DNA of 64,000 bases from Bacillus sonorensis NBRC 101234 = KCTC 13918 (GCF_001592005.1 NZ_BCVZ01000020.1:1-64000), one strand, 5' to 3'; shown: positions 1 through 7,449, counted from the stretch's first letter. Program-made: numbers and translations. Notes: a model not told the origin generated them from the sequence alone.

Positions 1-29
1 TCATTTCCGCTTCATTTAGCGGCTTTAAT

Positions 30-59
30 AATATAACACCAAGCTCACTTTATTGTCAA
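30..59 (-). promoter_or_regulatory. Strong sigma-A promoter reading out of the left edge
   Basis: On the minus strand a perfect -35 box TTGACA (54-59) is followed after 18 bp by TATATT (30-35), or after 17 bp by TTATAT (31-36). It points out of the window, away from pdaB. In B. subtilis the neighbour of pdaB on this side is an rRNA operon, so this may be an rrn promoter. The transcribed gene lies outside the window, so that is inference. Confidence 0.6.
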
Positions 60-254
60 TAACTTTTTTTAAAATTATTCATTGGAGCTTTTTCATGTCT
101 GCTGTTCATCAGCGACGATTAATAATATACCATGGGTCATCTTATGAAGTCAACCATCTTTTTATTTTATTTCTAAAGATGAATAATTGTTATGTTCTAT
201 TTTAAACAAGCATAAGATGAAAACAAAGCAGCATGGACAAGGAGGAGTTTTTCA

Positions 255-1019
255 GTGAATCATTTTTATGTGTGGCATATAAGACGTGTAAAGCAGCTGA
301 TCATTATTTTAATTGCCGCATTTGCTACAGCAAGTTTTTTTTATGTCCAAAACCTGATTCCTCTTCCCGTGTTTTCATCAAACGGAGAGGCAAGGGCGGT
401 TTATAGAGGAGATTCGGACACAAATGAGGTTGCTCTTACATTTAATATCAGCTGGGGAGATGAAAGAGCGTTACCTATCTTAGATACATTAAAAACAAAC
501 GGAATCAAAAATGCCACTTTCTTTCTGTCCGCTTCCTGGGCAGAACGCCATCCGGACGTCGTGAAAAGAATTCAAAAAGACGGCCATCAGATCGGAAGTA
601 TGGGATATGCTTACAAAAACTACTCTCAAATGAAGAAAAGCGACATCAGGAAAGACCTGATCAAAGCGCAGAATTCCTTTCAAAAACTCGGAATCGAGGA
701 TCTCACGCTGCTCAGACCGCCGACAGGCCAATTTAATAAGGATGTTCTTGACGTTGCAAAACAATACGGTTACACAATCGTTCATTATAGCATTAATTCC
801 GATGACTGGATGAACCCCGGTGTTCAAAAAATCGTCCAAAATGTCAATGGAGCTGTGAATGCCGGAGACATCGTCCTTCTTCACGCTTCAGATTCTGCAA
901 AGCAAACTAAAGAAGCCCTGCCTGAGATTGTTCATCATCTGCGAAGCAAAGGGCTTAAAAATGTAACCGTCAGCGAGTTAATCGCAAATACCGATGCAAA
1001 GTCATCCGAAGTAAAGTAA
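255..1019 (+). CDS. pdaB: PdaB-like polysaccharide deacetylase-family sporulation protein
   Basis: The 254-residue product has one N-terminal membrane anchor (about residues 13-31) and a NodB-homology domain (about 55-235). It matches B. subtilis PdaB (YbaN), which is needed to keep spores viable late in sporulation. The start is GTG at 255, nine bases after an AAGGAGG site. The first NodB motif reads TFNISWGD, with Asn64 where active deacetylases have Asp. The usual zinc-binding His pair is replaced by a GHQIGSMGY stretch, so classical metal-dependent deacetylation is doubtful. It converges on kbaA with five bases between stop codons and no clear terminator. Confidence 0.9.
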   Translation: MNHFYVWHIRRVKQLIIILIAAFATASFFYVQNLIPLPVFSSNGEARAVYRGDSDTNEVALTFNISWGDERALPILDTLKTNGIKNATFFLSASWAERHPDVVKRIQKDGHQIGSMGYAYKNYSQMKKSDIRKDLIKAQNSFQKLGIEDLTLLRPPTGQFNKDVLDVAKQYGYTIVHYSINSDDWMNPGVQKIVQNVNGAVNAGDIVLLHASDSAKQTKEALPEIVHHLRSKGLKNVTVSELIANTDAKSSEVK

Positions 1020-1024
1020 AAGAT

Positions 1025-1624
1025 CTATGAACGGCTAATGAATTTTGGCAGCATTAATACCTGAAAAGCATTGCAGGCTAACAGAGGAAGCAGCATTAAA
1101 TAAAGCCAGTCCTCTTCGTTCACTCTTAACGCCGGGAACCATTCCATGACCGTATAGACGATCATTAAAAACAATGCGGAAACAAATGTTTTCTTCGAGG
1201 ACTGTTTTTGTTTCATATAGGCGGCTATCATCCCGATGATTAATATAAATAACGGCAGCCATATATACGGTATCATTGATCCGCCATCCGCTCCAAAAAA
1301 CAAATAGCGCAAATACGCCAAATCAAACAGGACAAATACAATCAGAAACAGCTGGATTGAATTCCATAAAGAGTGAGATCTGAATATTTCCAGCGCAAAT
1401 CGGTGGATCGTCAAAAAAATAACAAATCCCATTTGGGCGATGACGCTGAAAATCATGCCCACACCGATAAACCAAAACAATACAGAAAGAATCTCCAAAA
1501 CCTCAAACGATAGAAACAGCTCCTTGTATCTTCCCCATTCAATGGCAAAACCGACAATGCTTGTCGTCAGCGCTCCTACTCCTAAAACAGAAAAGAAAAA
1601 TCGAACGAGATTACGGCTTTTCAT
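1025..1624 (-). CDS. kbaA: KbaA, activator of the KinB sporulation pathway
   Basis: This 199-residue integral membrane protein is very hydrophobic, with about six predicted membrane segments spread over its length and a basic N-terminus beginning MKSRNLVRFFF. Sequence and position between pdaB and gerD identify it as KbaA. In B. subtilis KbaA is required for the KinB kinase branch of the Spo0A phosphorelay. It has no recognisable catalytic motif. It is transcribed alone on the minus strand, divergently from gerD and convergently with pdaB. Confidence 0.9.
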   Translation of the reverse strand: MKSRNLVRFFFSVLGVGALTTSIVGFAIEWGRYKELFLSFEVLEILSVLFWFIGVGMIFSVIAQMGFVIFLTIHRFALEIFRSHSLWNSIQLFLIVFVLFDLAYLRYLFFGADGGSMIPYIWLPLFILIIGMIAAYMKQKQSSKKTFVSALFLMIVYTVMEWFPALRVNEEDWLYLMLLPLLACNAFQVLMLPKFISRS

Positions 1625-1674
1625 TTAGACTTTCCAACCCCTAAGTTATCGCTTCACGATGCGATATTTTGTTA

Positions 1675-1704
1675 TGCATAAATTTATGAAAGACATTCAT
1701 ATTA
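1675..1704 (+). promoter_or_regulatory. Candidate sigma-G promoter of gerD
   Basis: TGCATA (1675-1680) and CATATTA (1698-1704) are separated by 17 bp, about 33 bp before the gerD start. This agrees with the forespore sigma-G consensus (a TGnATA-like -35 box and a CATAnTA -10 box). GerD is made in the forespore in B. subtilis, which supports the call. Confidence 0.55.
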
Positions 1705-1737
1705 AAAGTAAGACGAGTTATCGAAAGGAGCTTAAGC

Positions 1738-2319
1738 ATGTTAAAACCCGCAATGCTATGGATAAGCTGTTTTTTGTTCCTATCTGTAACAGCTTGTGCT
1801 CCCAAGGACCAAGCAGCTGAGATGGACTATGATGAAACCAAAAAAATGGTTGTCGATATATTAAAAACAGATGACGGAAAAAAAGCGATTCAAGAAATAT
1901 TGAATGATGACAAAATGAATGAAACGCTTGTGATGGATGAAAAAACGGTCAAAGAAACGGTTGAAAAAACGCTGACTTCCAAAAAAGGAACTGAATTTTG
2001 GAAGAAGGTTTTCGATGATTCGAAATTCGCTGAAGGCTTCGCCAAAACGCTTCAAAATGAGCACGAAACTGTGCTTAAGAAGCTGATGAAAGATCCGGAT
2101 TATCAGAAAATGCTGATGGGTGTCCTGCAGGATCCTGAAATGGCGAAAAGATACGGCGATCTCGTCAAAACCAGGGAATTTCGAACCCAACTTCAGCAAG
2201 TCATCACAGAAACTCTTGCAAGCCCTCTTTATAAAAAACAATTTGAAGAAGAGCTGAAAAAGGCAGTTGAAGAAAGCGTCAAAGACGAAATGAAAGGCGG
2301 CGGGGATAAACAAAGTTAA
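1738..2319 (+). CDS. gerD: GerD spore germination lipoprotein
   Basis: The 193-residue product begins with a lipoprotein signal peptide. The lipobox VTAC places the acylated cysteine at residue 20. The mature part is rich in Lys, Glu and Asp and mostly helical. GerD sits on the spore inner membrane and is needed to cluster the GerA-type nutrient receptors into the germinosome. Start: ATG at 1738 after GAAAGGAG. Orientation, opposite to its neighbours salA and kbaA, is as in B. subtilis. A symmetric terminator follows. Confidence 0.92.
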   Translation: MLKPAMLWISCFLFLSVTACAPKDQAAEMDYDETKKMVVDILKTDDGKKAIQEILNDDKMNETLVMDEKTVKETVEKTLTSKKGTEFWKKVFDDSKFAEGFAKTLQNEHETVLKKLMKDPDYQKMLMGVLQDPEMAKRYGDLVKTREFRTQLQQVITETLASPLYKKQFEEELKKAVEESVKDEMKGGGDKQS

Positions 2320-2329
2320 AGCACCCGCC

Positions 2330-2357
2330 ACAAGCTTCTTCCTTGGAAGAAGCTTGT
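2330..2357. terminator. Bidirectional terminator between gerD and salA
   Basis: A perfect 13-bp inverted repeat, ACAAGCTTCTTCC with its complement after a 2-base loop, lies between the convergent 3' ends of gerD and salA. T-rich sequence follows on the gerD side. Confidence 0.7.
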
Positions 2358-2370
2358 TTACATATTTTCC

Positions 2371-3426
2371 TTATATGCTGATGCTTTCATCAATTTTTTT
2401 GGCGATATCCATATAGATAAGACCTGTCGGGTGGGTTTCATCATATACTGACGGTGCAAAATCGCTGTCATCCCAATCCGGCTGCTTTAACGGGATTTTC
2501 CCCAATAAAGGAACGCCAAGCTCTTCGGCCAGCTTTTCTCCCCCGCCTTTGCCAAATACATACTCTTTTTCACCTGTTTTGGCGCTTTCATAGTAAGCCA
2601 TATTTTCGACGATTCCCACGATGTCATGGTCGGTCTGCAAGGCCATGGCCCCTGCTCTGGCGGCGACAAAGGCAGCGGTCGGATGCGGAGTGGAAACAAT
2701 GATTTCCTTGCAGCTCGGAAGCATTGAATGAACATCAAGGGCCACGTCTCCCGTACCAGGCGGAAGATCTAAGATAATATAATCGACATCTCCCCATTCC
2801 ACTTCATTAAAGAAATTGTTCAGCATTTTTCCAAGCATCGGACCTCTCCAAATGACAGGCGCGTTGTCTTCAACGAAAAATCCCATAGAAATAACCTTGA
2901 CGCCAAACCTTTCAACAGGTATGACCTTTTCGCCTTCTATTGTCGGTCTGACGGTGATTCCCATCATATCAGGCACGCTGAATCCGTAAATATCAGCATC
3001 AATTAACCCGACTTTTTTTCCGATCCGTGCAAGGGAAACAGCCAAATTGACTGAAACAGTCGATTTGCCGACACCGCCTTTACCGCTTGCAACCGCTAAA
3101 AAGACGGGCTGATTTTCCTTGTTCAGCAATGTCCTGTCCCCTTCGGGAGCGGATTGTGCATATTTCACAACAATTTCTTCCGGCAGCTCTTCAAAACGCA
3201 GGCCTACTGTTTCGGCTCCGGCTTCCTTCAGCCTTGTCACGATCTCCTGCTGCAGCTGCATTTGTTCGGCAGATCCCGTTTTTGCGAGCGCCACTTTTAC
3301 GCTGACATGCTGTTTTTCAGGCTTTACTTTGACGTCTTTGACAGCAGCAAGCTCTTTAAGCGGCTTTTGAAGAAAAGGCTCGTACAAATCGCCGACTATT
3401 TTTTTTACATCGTCTTCTCGCATCAT
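2371..3426 (-). CDS. salA: SalA, Mrp/NBP35-family P-loop ATPase
   Basis: The 351-residue protein has an N-terminal DUF59/FeS-assembly-like domain (about 1-90) and a Mrp-type ATPase domain. The deviant Walker A motif SGKGGVGKST is at 114-123 and the switch motif DLPPGTGD is further on. B. subtilis SalA (YbaL) represses scoC and so raises exoprotease expression. Mrp relatives also act as Fe-S carriers. Start: the first of two adjacent ATG codons, preceded by GAGGGTGAG; it aligns with the B. subtilis N-terminus. It lies just downstream of cwlD on the same strand. Confidence 0.9.
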   Translation of the reverse strand: MMREDDVKKIVGDLYEPFLQKPLKELAAVKDVKVKPEKQHVSVKVALAKTGSAEQMQLQQEIVTRLKEAGAETVGLRFEELPEEIVVKYAQSAPEGDRTLLNKENQPVFLAVASGKGGVGKSTVSVNLAVSLARIGKKVGLIDADIYGFSVPDMMGITVRPTIEGEKVIPVERFGVKVISMGFFVEDNAPVIWRGPMLGKMLNNFFNEVEWGDVDYIILDLPPGTGDVALDVHSMLPSCKEIIVSTPHPTAAFVAARAGAMALQTDHDIVGIVENMAYYESAKTGEKEYVFGKGGGEKLAEELGVPLLGKIPLKQPDWDDSDFAPSVYDETHPTGLIYMDIAKKIDESISI

Positions 3427-3487
3427 TGAATCTCACCCTCTGTTGTATTCGTTTACAAAATAAGTATAGCATATCTTTCCTTATAGT

Positions 3488-3520
3488 GTCTTTGACGTAA
3501 AAAGAAACCCTCCTTATTCA
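3488..3520 (-). terminator. Probable terminator at the 3' end of cwlD
   Basis: On the minus strand the last cwlD codons form one arm of a C-rich/G-rich hairpin (CCCCCCT against AGGAGGG, one mismatch) followed by a TTTCTTTTT tract. The stop codon lies inside the hairpin. Confidence 0.5.
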
Positions 3521-4227
3521 GGGGGGTCTCTGTCTTCTGTAAAGTAACGGAGCACGCCTTTATAAATTGACGCTGCGATCTTGTCCTGATATTTGGGCTT
3601 TGCCAGCTGTTTCGCTTCTTTCGGGTTCGATAAAAACCCGATTTCAACAAGCGCTCCCGGTTTTTTTACATTTTGCATCAGATAAATGCCATGAATCCGT
3701 TTTGCTCTCCGCTCCGTATTTTCAAGGTTGTGCCTTAATTCATCCTGAATAAACTTGGCTGCCCGTTCGTTTTCTTCATACTGCCCGTAGAAAAAACTTT
3801 GGGCGCCGCTCCACCGCGCTGAAGGAATCGCATTTAGATGAATGCTGAGATAAAGGTCGGCTTCCGAATTATTGATCATATCCACCCGCTTCCGCAAATC
3901 TTCAGCTTTTCTTCGGCTGAGTCCTTTCGTTTCTTCGAGCGCAAGATCATGATCATCTTCCCTTGTCAGCAGCACCAAAGCACCCTGCTCTTGAAGATAA
4001 TCTCTGATTCGCAAAGAAACTTCCAGCGCCACGTCCTTTTCGAGAATTTCTCCGCTTGTAGCGCCCCCGTCAGGGCCCCCGTGCCCTGGATCAATGTAAA
4101 TGATTTTTCCGCTTAACGGCAGATTCCACGACTTCCATGAACCATCATTATTGAATTGATACTGAAACAAACATAATAAAACGACAAAGCCGAGCAAAAA
4201 CCCGAGCCATTTTATTTTTTCTTTCAT
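3514..4227 (-). CDS. cwlD: CwlD, N-acetylmuramoyl-L-alanine amidase for spore cortex
   Basis: This 237-residue Amidase_3 family protein has an N-terminal membrane segment (about 5-22). The zinc site is visible as His49 in IDPGHGG, Glu63, and His130 in SIHLNA. The catalytic Glu195 is in GALVEIGFLSN. With PdaA, CwlD removes muramic acid side chains to make muramic-delta-lactam, the cortex mark read by germination lytic enzymes. It is upstream of salA and downstream of ybaK, as in B. subtilis. Confidence 0.93.
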   Translation of the reverse strand: MKEKIKWLGFLLGFVVLLCLFQYQFNNDGSWKSWNLPLSGKIIYIDPGHGGPDGGATSGEILEKDVALEVSLRIRDYLQEQGALVLLTREDDHDLALEETKGLSRRKAEDLRKRVDMINNSEADLYLSIHLNAIPSARWSGAQSFFYGQYEENERAAKFIQDELRHNLENTERRAKRIHGIYLMQNVKKPGALVEIGFLSNPKEAKQLAKPKYQDKIAASIYKGVLRYFTEDRDPPE

Positions 4228-4308
4228 CCCTTTCCCTCCCGCTTGTCCTTAATACAAGATATGGGACAAGGAAAGGAAATATGATTCTGGTTCGGCGATC
4301 CGCCCATT

Positions 4309-4752
4309 TTATCTGAGGCGGAGCTTGATGCGTTTTTCCCTCTCGCTGAAACCTTCCTTCCACCAGGTTTGGATAAAGTGTTCACAGGCATAATAGAGCC
4401 CTTCATGGGAAATTGTAATATTGAAAGCCTCCGACCAGCTCAAGGCGTATTCATAAAGTTCATGCAGCAGCTGTTTTTCTTCTTGTTCGGAACGTGTCAT
4501 TGCTTTTTGGACGGACTCTCCATAATAACCGAACTTCCCGAATTGAGCGCCGAGCAAATATGCTTCAATCGCAAAATCAATACAGCCGTCATATAAAATA
4601 TCCGTATGTTTTGAAAAAAAATGAATTAGAGGAGTGAAGCATTCCTCTGCAATATTCATGATTTTTTCAATCGAGAGCTCCCGCAGAAGCTTCTTTTCCA
4701 AATTCATCTGTTTCTTTTGTTTCTCATTCATAAAGGATAAAACAACTCCCAT
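4309..4752 (-). CDS. ybaK: YbaK, conserved protein of unknown function (DUF2521)
   Basis: The 147-residue soluble, helical protein is rich in charged and aromatic residues and has no signal peptide, membrane segment or catalytic motif. Length and position next to cwlD match B. subtilis YbaK. The start is ATG at 4752, seven bases after AAGGAGG. It is the last conserved gene before the accessory island on its upstream side. Function is unknown, though its position among sporulation genes is suggestive. Confidence 0.82.
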   Translation of the reverse strand: MGVVLSFMNEKQKKQMNLEKKLLRELSIEKIMNIAEECFTPLIHFFSKHTDILYDGCIDFAIEAYLLGAQFGKFGYYGESVQKAMTRSEQEEKQLLHELYEYALSWSEAFNITISHEGLYYACEHFIQTWWKEGFSEREKRIKLRLR

Positions 4753-5033
4753 AACACCGCCTCCTTTTTACCTTGTATTGTGCAATTAGGATCGGAAAAT
4801 CATGCTCAAGCGGTGAAGGGAAACAGAGGAAGAAGCCGAAAATATTAGGAGAGGTTAGTTTCAGCTCATTTATGCGCGCCATCCAAAAAGTGTTCTGCAA
4901 AGGAAAATCAGTTTTTAGTCTTTTCTTCTTTTCAATACTTGTTTAATCATCTATCCAGCAGCATAAATAAAGGCGCAATGATCGATTGGCTAAATCGATT
5001 CATCGTGCCTTGTATCAAGCAAAAGTTTTACTT
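4753..5033. other. Left island boundary, no gene seen
   Basis: No gene with credible codon use and ribosome binding site was found here. In B. subtilis ybaJ occupies the interval between rpsI and ybaK; it is absent. An imperfect hairpin at about 4974-5006 (GATCGATT/AATCGAT core), followed on the minus strand by CCTTTATTTA, may weakly terminate the agr-like operon that ends at 5034. Confidence 0.45.
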
Positions 5034-5756
5034 TTATATCACCGCGGTGAGAAGTTCTTTGAGCTCACGGTATTTGTTACGGCTCACATTGATAATCTTT
5101 TTGCAGTTTTTAATTTTTAGATTATACGACTTCATGTAGGTGTCTTGGATGATTTCCTCAATCTTATCCAACGGAACGAGGAAAGACTGATGGGTTCTAA
5201 AAAAGTTGCTCCCTTTAAGCATTTCCTCAAGTGTCATCAAACATTGACTTGACTTAATAATCTTTCCATTTTCAAGATTTATGCAGGATTTTCTCCCCAC
5301 CTTTTCAATATACAAAATGCTGTCTACATCTACGAGATGGATTTTGCCGCTAGAACTGATGCCTATCTTTTTATTGTTTCTTTTTGAAAAAGCCTTATGA
5401 TTTCGAAGAAGCTCTACAGCTGATTTGAGTCTTAAAATGTTAATCGGTTTGACTAAAAAATCAATAGGATAAAACTTATATCCATCCAGAGCGTATTCTG
5501 TGTAGGAACTCATGAACATGATGCTGATACTGGGATAATACTCTTTCAGATATTCAGCTAAATCGAAACCGCTTGACTGCTTCAGATTGATATCGATAAT
5601 GACCAGATCGACTTCATTCACAGACTCCAGGTGGGAAATCAACTCGCTTATTTCTCTTGTGATTAATTCAAATCTAGCATGACTGATGCTGTCCGAAACC
5701 TCATTGAAGAAATCAAGAATATCTTGATCATCATCAATCACGCATATTCTTACCAC
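5034..5756 (-). CDS. AgrA-type LytTR response regulator
   Basis: The 240-residue product has a CheY-like receiver (about 1-120) with acidic pocket DDD at 8-10, phosphoacceptor Asp55 in VIIDINL, and Lys103 in LVKPI. A LytTR DNA-binding domain follows (about 138-238). This is the architecture of AgrA/ComE regulators that answer peptide-sensing AgrC kinases. The start is GTG at 5756, eight bases after GAGGA. It overlaps the end of the AgrD-like gene by 23 bases, which suggests translational coupling. It appears intact, while its putative kinase is truncated and AgrB is interrupted, so in this strain it may be orphaned. Confidence 0.85.
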   Translation of the reverse strand: MVRICVIDDDQDILDFFNEVSDSISHARFELITREISELISHLESVNEVDLVIIDINLKQSSGFDLAEYLKEYYPSISIMFMSSYTEYALDGYKFYPIDFLVKPINILRLKSAVELLRNHKAFSKRNNKKIGISSSGKIHLVDVDSILYIEKVGRKSCINLENGKIIKSSQCLMTLEEMLKGSNFFRTHQSFLVPLDKIEEIIQDTYMKSYNLKIKNCKKIINVSRNKYRELKELLTAVI

Positions 5757-5874
5757 TCTTTAAATCCTCAGGCAATTCCGGTTCATAAGCAAACCAGAAA
5801 CAGCTGCTTAGTGAAGTAATTGAATTGAAAAACAAAGCGGATACACCAATCAAATAAGTAATAAATTTCACCAT
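5734..5874 (-). CDS. AgrD-like autoinducing-peptide precursor
   Basis: This 46-residue ORF sits between AgrB and the LytTR regulator, where agr signal precursors lie. It starts with ATG at 5874 and follows AGGGGACTAGGG. Residues 1-20 (MVKFITYLIGVSALFFNSIT) form an amphipathic, hydrophobic leader. Next come SLSSCFWFA and the acidic tail YEPELPEDL, the same arrangement as Staphylococcus aureus AgrD (CDFIM then DEVEVPKEL). By that alignment AgrB would cut after Ala29 and the thiolactone ring would be Cys-Phe-Trp-Phe-Ala, with Cys25 as nucleophile. Ring and cleavage site are inferred. No other Cys is present. Confidence 0.8.
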   Translation of the reverse strand: MVKFITYLIGVSALFFNSITSLSSCFWFAYEPELPEDLKSGKNMRD

Positions 5875-5889
5875 ATCCCTAGTCCCCTT

Positions 5890-6504
5890 TTATTTTTTAT
5901 TAAACCTCTTATCAAAAGATAAGATGATTTTATGCCATGAGTCAGTCAAGGTAATGCTTTGCATGATCATTGCGATCCAAATGCCGTATTGAAGCTGGCT
6001 GTCAACCAAAAGGCTGACCAGCATGAGACCCAGAAAAACGCCAATCGACCTATATTTAATCTTTGTTCTCTGTTGAGGACTGAATACCTACATCTTTTTA
6101 TGCAGTTTCGGTGATTTTTTTAAGATAATGAAAAATGACAAGACAATCAGGCCAATCAGCATCCATTTCATCCCCCGGGAGAAGTGAAAAGCAAATTCTA
6201 TGGATATGTACGTGATCACCATAATTTGAAACGTGCTGAAAAATAAACAGGAGTAATAACCTTTAAAGTGGCTTCCCCCTGAAAACATTCTCAAAAATCC
6301 GCCCGCCGACAAGATGACCATGGCTTGTATCACGCAGTCAAAATAACAAGCTATAATAAATACCAGCAGTATTTGATTGATGGCGGCAAGCATCCACTCA
6401 AGCCCGTATCGTATGCTATCTTGCCTACTACGAAAATCAGGGTTGTAATAAATGATCTGTTCCGAAATTTTTTTTGACAAGTAATTGGGTGTGAACTTAA
6501 CCAT
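5890..6504 (-). pseudogene. AgrB-like peptide-processing membrane protease, interrupted by in-frame TAG
   Basis: The reading frame starts at ATG 6504, seven bases after GAAGGAG. It gives 138 residues to an amber codon at 6088-6090, then continues in the same frame for 65 more residues to TAA at 5890-5892. Read through, the length is about 204, the normal AgrB size. AgrB is the membrane cysteine endopeptidase that trims and cyclises AgrD. The catalytic pair is intact as His79 and Cys86 in GGSHFKGYYSC. The missing part holds the last membrane segments and the basic C-terminus. It overlaps the upstream AgrC fragment by eight bases. A nonsense mutation, a suppressed codon or a sequencing error would all fit. 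Confidence 0.82.
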
Positions 6505-6964
6505 CGCCTAACTCCTTCGGAATCCTGACTTTGAAGACGATCATCCTATCGATGATCTTCGGAAAGATGAATCCTTGATGCTTCTCAACGACTGATTTAA
6601 CGATATGGAGGCCATATCCCCTTCCCTTCTTGCCTTTCGTAGAAAATCCTTCTTCAAAAATCCGATCTACCATCTCAGCGAACCGCTCTACGTCTCCAAA
6701 GTTGCCTACATCTATTCTGTAGTAACCTTCTCCGGAATCAATCTGGACATATACTGTCCGTTCTGGAATATCACCGAGTTCTTTTATGGCTTCCACTGCA
6801 TTCATAATCAGGTTTCCAAATATTTTATTTGTTTCAAAAAGCTTGCATGGAAAATCCCTCAGACTATCGCTGATTTTATAGTGAATACAAATATCTTCCT
6901 TTAAGGCTTTATCCTTATACGAAAGGAGCAGGGCGCTGAGCGCGACAATCATCGAATCGGGCAC
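6497..6964 (-). pseudogene. AgrC-type histidine kinase, 5'-truncated (ATPase domain only)
   Basis: Only the C-terminal HATPase region remains, about 155 residues. The N box NLIMNAVEAI is at 51-60, followed by a degenerate G1 box (DVGNFG, 85-90), FSTKGKKGRGYGL (107-119) and the last strand. AgrC family kinases have about 400 or more residues with an N-terminal multi-membrane sensor; both the sensor and the His-containing dimerisation helix are missing. The frame runs upstream only to a stop at 6995-6997, and the possible GTG at 6964 has no ribosome binding site. Its position before agrB is unusual: agr loci normally run B-D-C-A. Confidence 0.8.
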
Positions 6965-6965
6965 A

Positions 6966-7028
6966 CACCATGAGTTGCTGAAAAAGTCCAGTTTCTACAG
7001 TGAATTCTATAAAGAAATGATTTCATAA
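6966..7028 (+). pseudogene. Possible C-terminal remnant of a deleted plus-strand gene
   Basis: Immediately right of the AgrC truncation point, the plus strand holds a short open frame ending ELLKKSSFYSEFYKEMIS at TAA 7026-7028. A good terminator hairpin starts on the stop codon. Nothing on its 5' side belongs to it, because that DNA encodes AgrC on the other strand. It looks like the last codons of a lost gene. The parent family cannot be named from about 20 residues. Confidence 0.35.
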
Positions 7029-7062
7029 CACGCTCTTGGATCGTCAAGAAGCGTGTCTTTTT
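7028..7062 (+). terminator. Rho-independent terminator next to the island junction
   Basis: ACACGCT (7028-7034) pairs with AGCGTGT (7050-7056), with an additional CTTG/CAAG inner stem, and is followed by CTTTTTT. It reads rightward. No intact gene precedes it, which supports the idea that its gene was deleted. Confidence 0.7.
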
Positions 7063-7071
7063 CTAAAATTC

Positions 7072-7111
7072 GTAAAGCAAGCTTTACAATAAGTGAAGTA
7101 TACTTTACAAT
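7072..7111 (+). promoter_or_regulatory. Promoter with twin operator palindromes for the immunity operon
   Basis: A sigma-A promoter is formed by TTTACA (7083-7088) and TACAAT (7106-7111) with a 17-bp spacer. Two 16-bp palindromes overlie it: GTAAAGCAAGCTTTAC (7072-7087, perfect) and GTGAAGTATACTTTAC (7093-7108, one mismatch). They share the half site GTaAAG/CTTTAC and their starts are 21 bp apart, two helical turns. That geometry suits two repressor dimers on one DNA face blocking both boxes. The HTH protein encoded at 9892-10125 in the same operon is the natural candidate; that link is inferred. Confidence 0.72.
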
Positions 7112-7146
7112 TTAACTGAAATAACTAATTATGGAGGATGATTACC

Positions 7147-7449
7147 ATGAATATCGAACAGATTGCGGTATACGGAAATAGTATTGGAGGAGTGGTGATC
7201 CTCGCCTGCCTGGCAATTATCTGGATAGTATCGAAGCGTATGGGCAGGGATGAACGGTCAGAAGCAATTTTCCTAAGAGTCTACTCCTCTATGTTTTATG
7301 TGCTTGCAGCGCTTATCGCACTGAGTATTTTCTTCGGATTCGGCCATGACATCAGTGGACTAATGTATCAAAAAATAACGTCATTAATGTTTGCACTAAG
7401 CGTAATTTTCGGTACTATCTATCTGTTCATTTTGAAAAGAAAGTACTGA
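7147..7449 (+). CDS. Small three-segment membrane protein, first gene of the immunity operon
   Basis: The 100-residue product has three predicted membrane segments (about 11-31, 51-69 and 76-96) and a charged cytosolic loop KRMGRDERSEA between the first two. The ATG at 7147 is chosen over the one at 7138 because GGAGG (7133-7137) is nine bases before it but touches the earlier ATG. I do not recognise the family. Small membrane proteins with a similar DER-containing loop often accompany short YozG-like HTH regulators and ABC transporters, as here. A role as immunity accessory or regulator partner is speculative. Confidence 0.7.
   Translation: MNIEQIAVYGNSIGGVVILACLAIIWIVSKRMGRDERSEAIFLRVYSSMFYVLAALIALSIFFGFGHDISGLMYQKITSLMFALSVIFGTIYLFILKRKY

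Noticed and set aside
4939..5139. Plus-strand 66-codon frame starting in the left island gap
   Set aside because: It overlaps the 3' end of the LytTR regulator, has no ribosome binding site and resembles no known protein.
6088..6090. Programmed read-through or selenocysteine-like recoding at the agrB TAG
   Set aside because: No pyrrolysine or other recoding machinery or structure is visible, and AgrB families show no such residue here; a nonsense mutation is simpler.
6605..6904. Plus-strand 99-codon frame opposite the AgrC fragment
   Set aside because: It is the antisense of a recognised HATPase domain and has no ribosome site.
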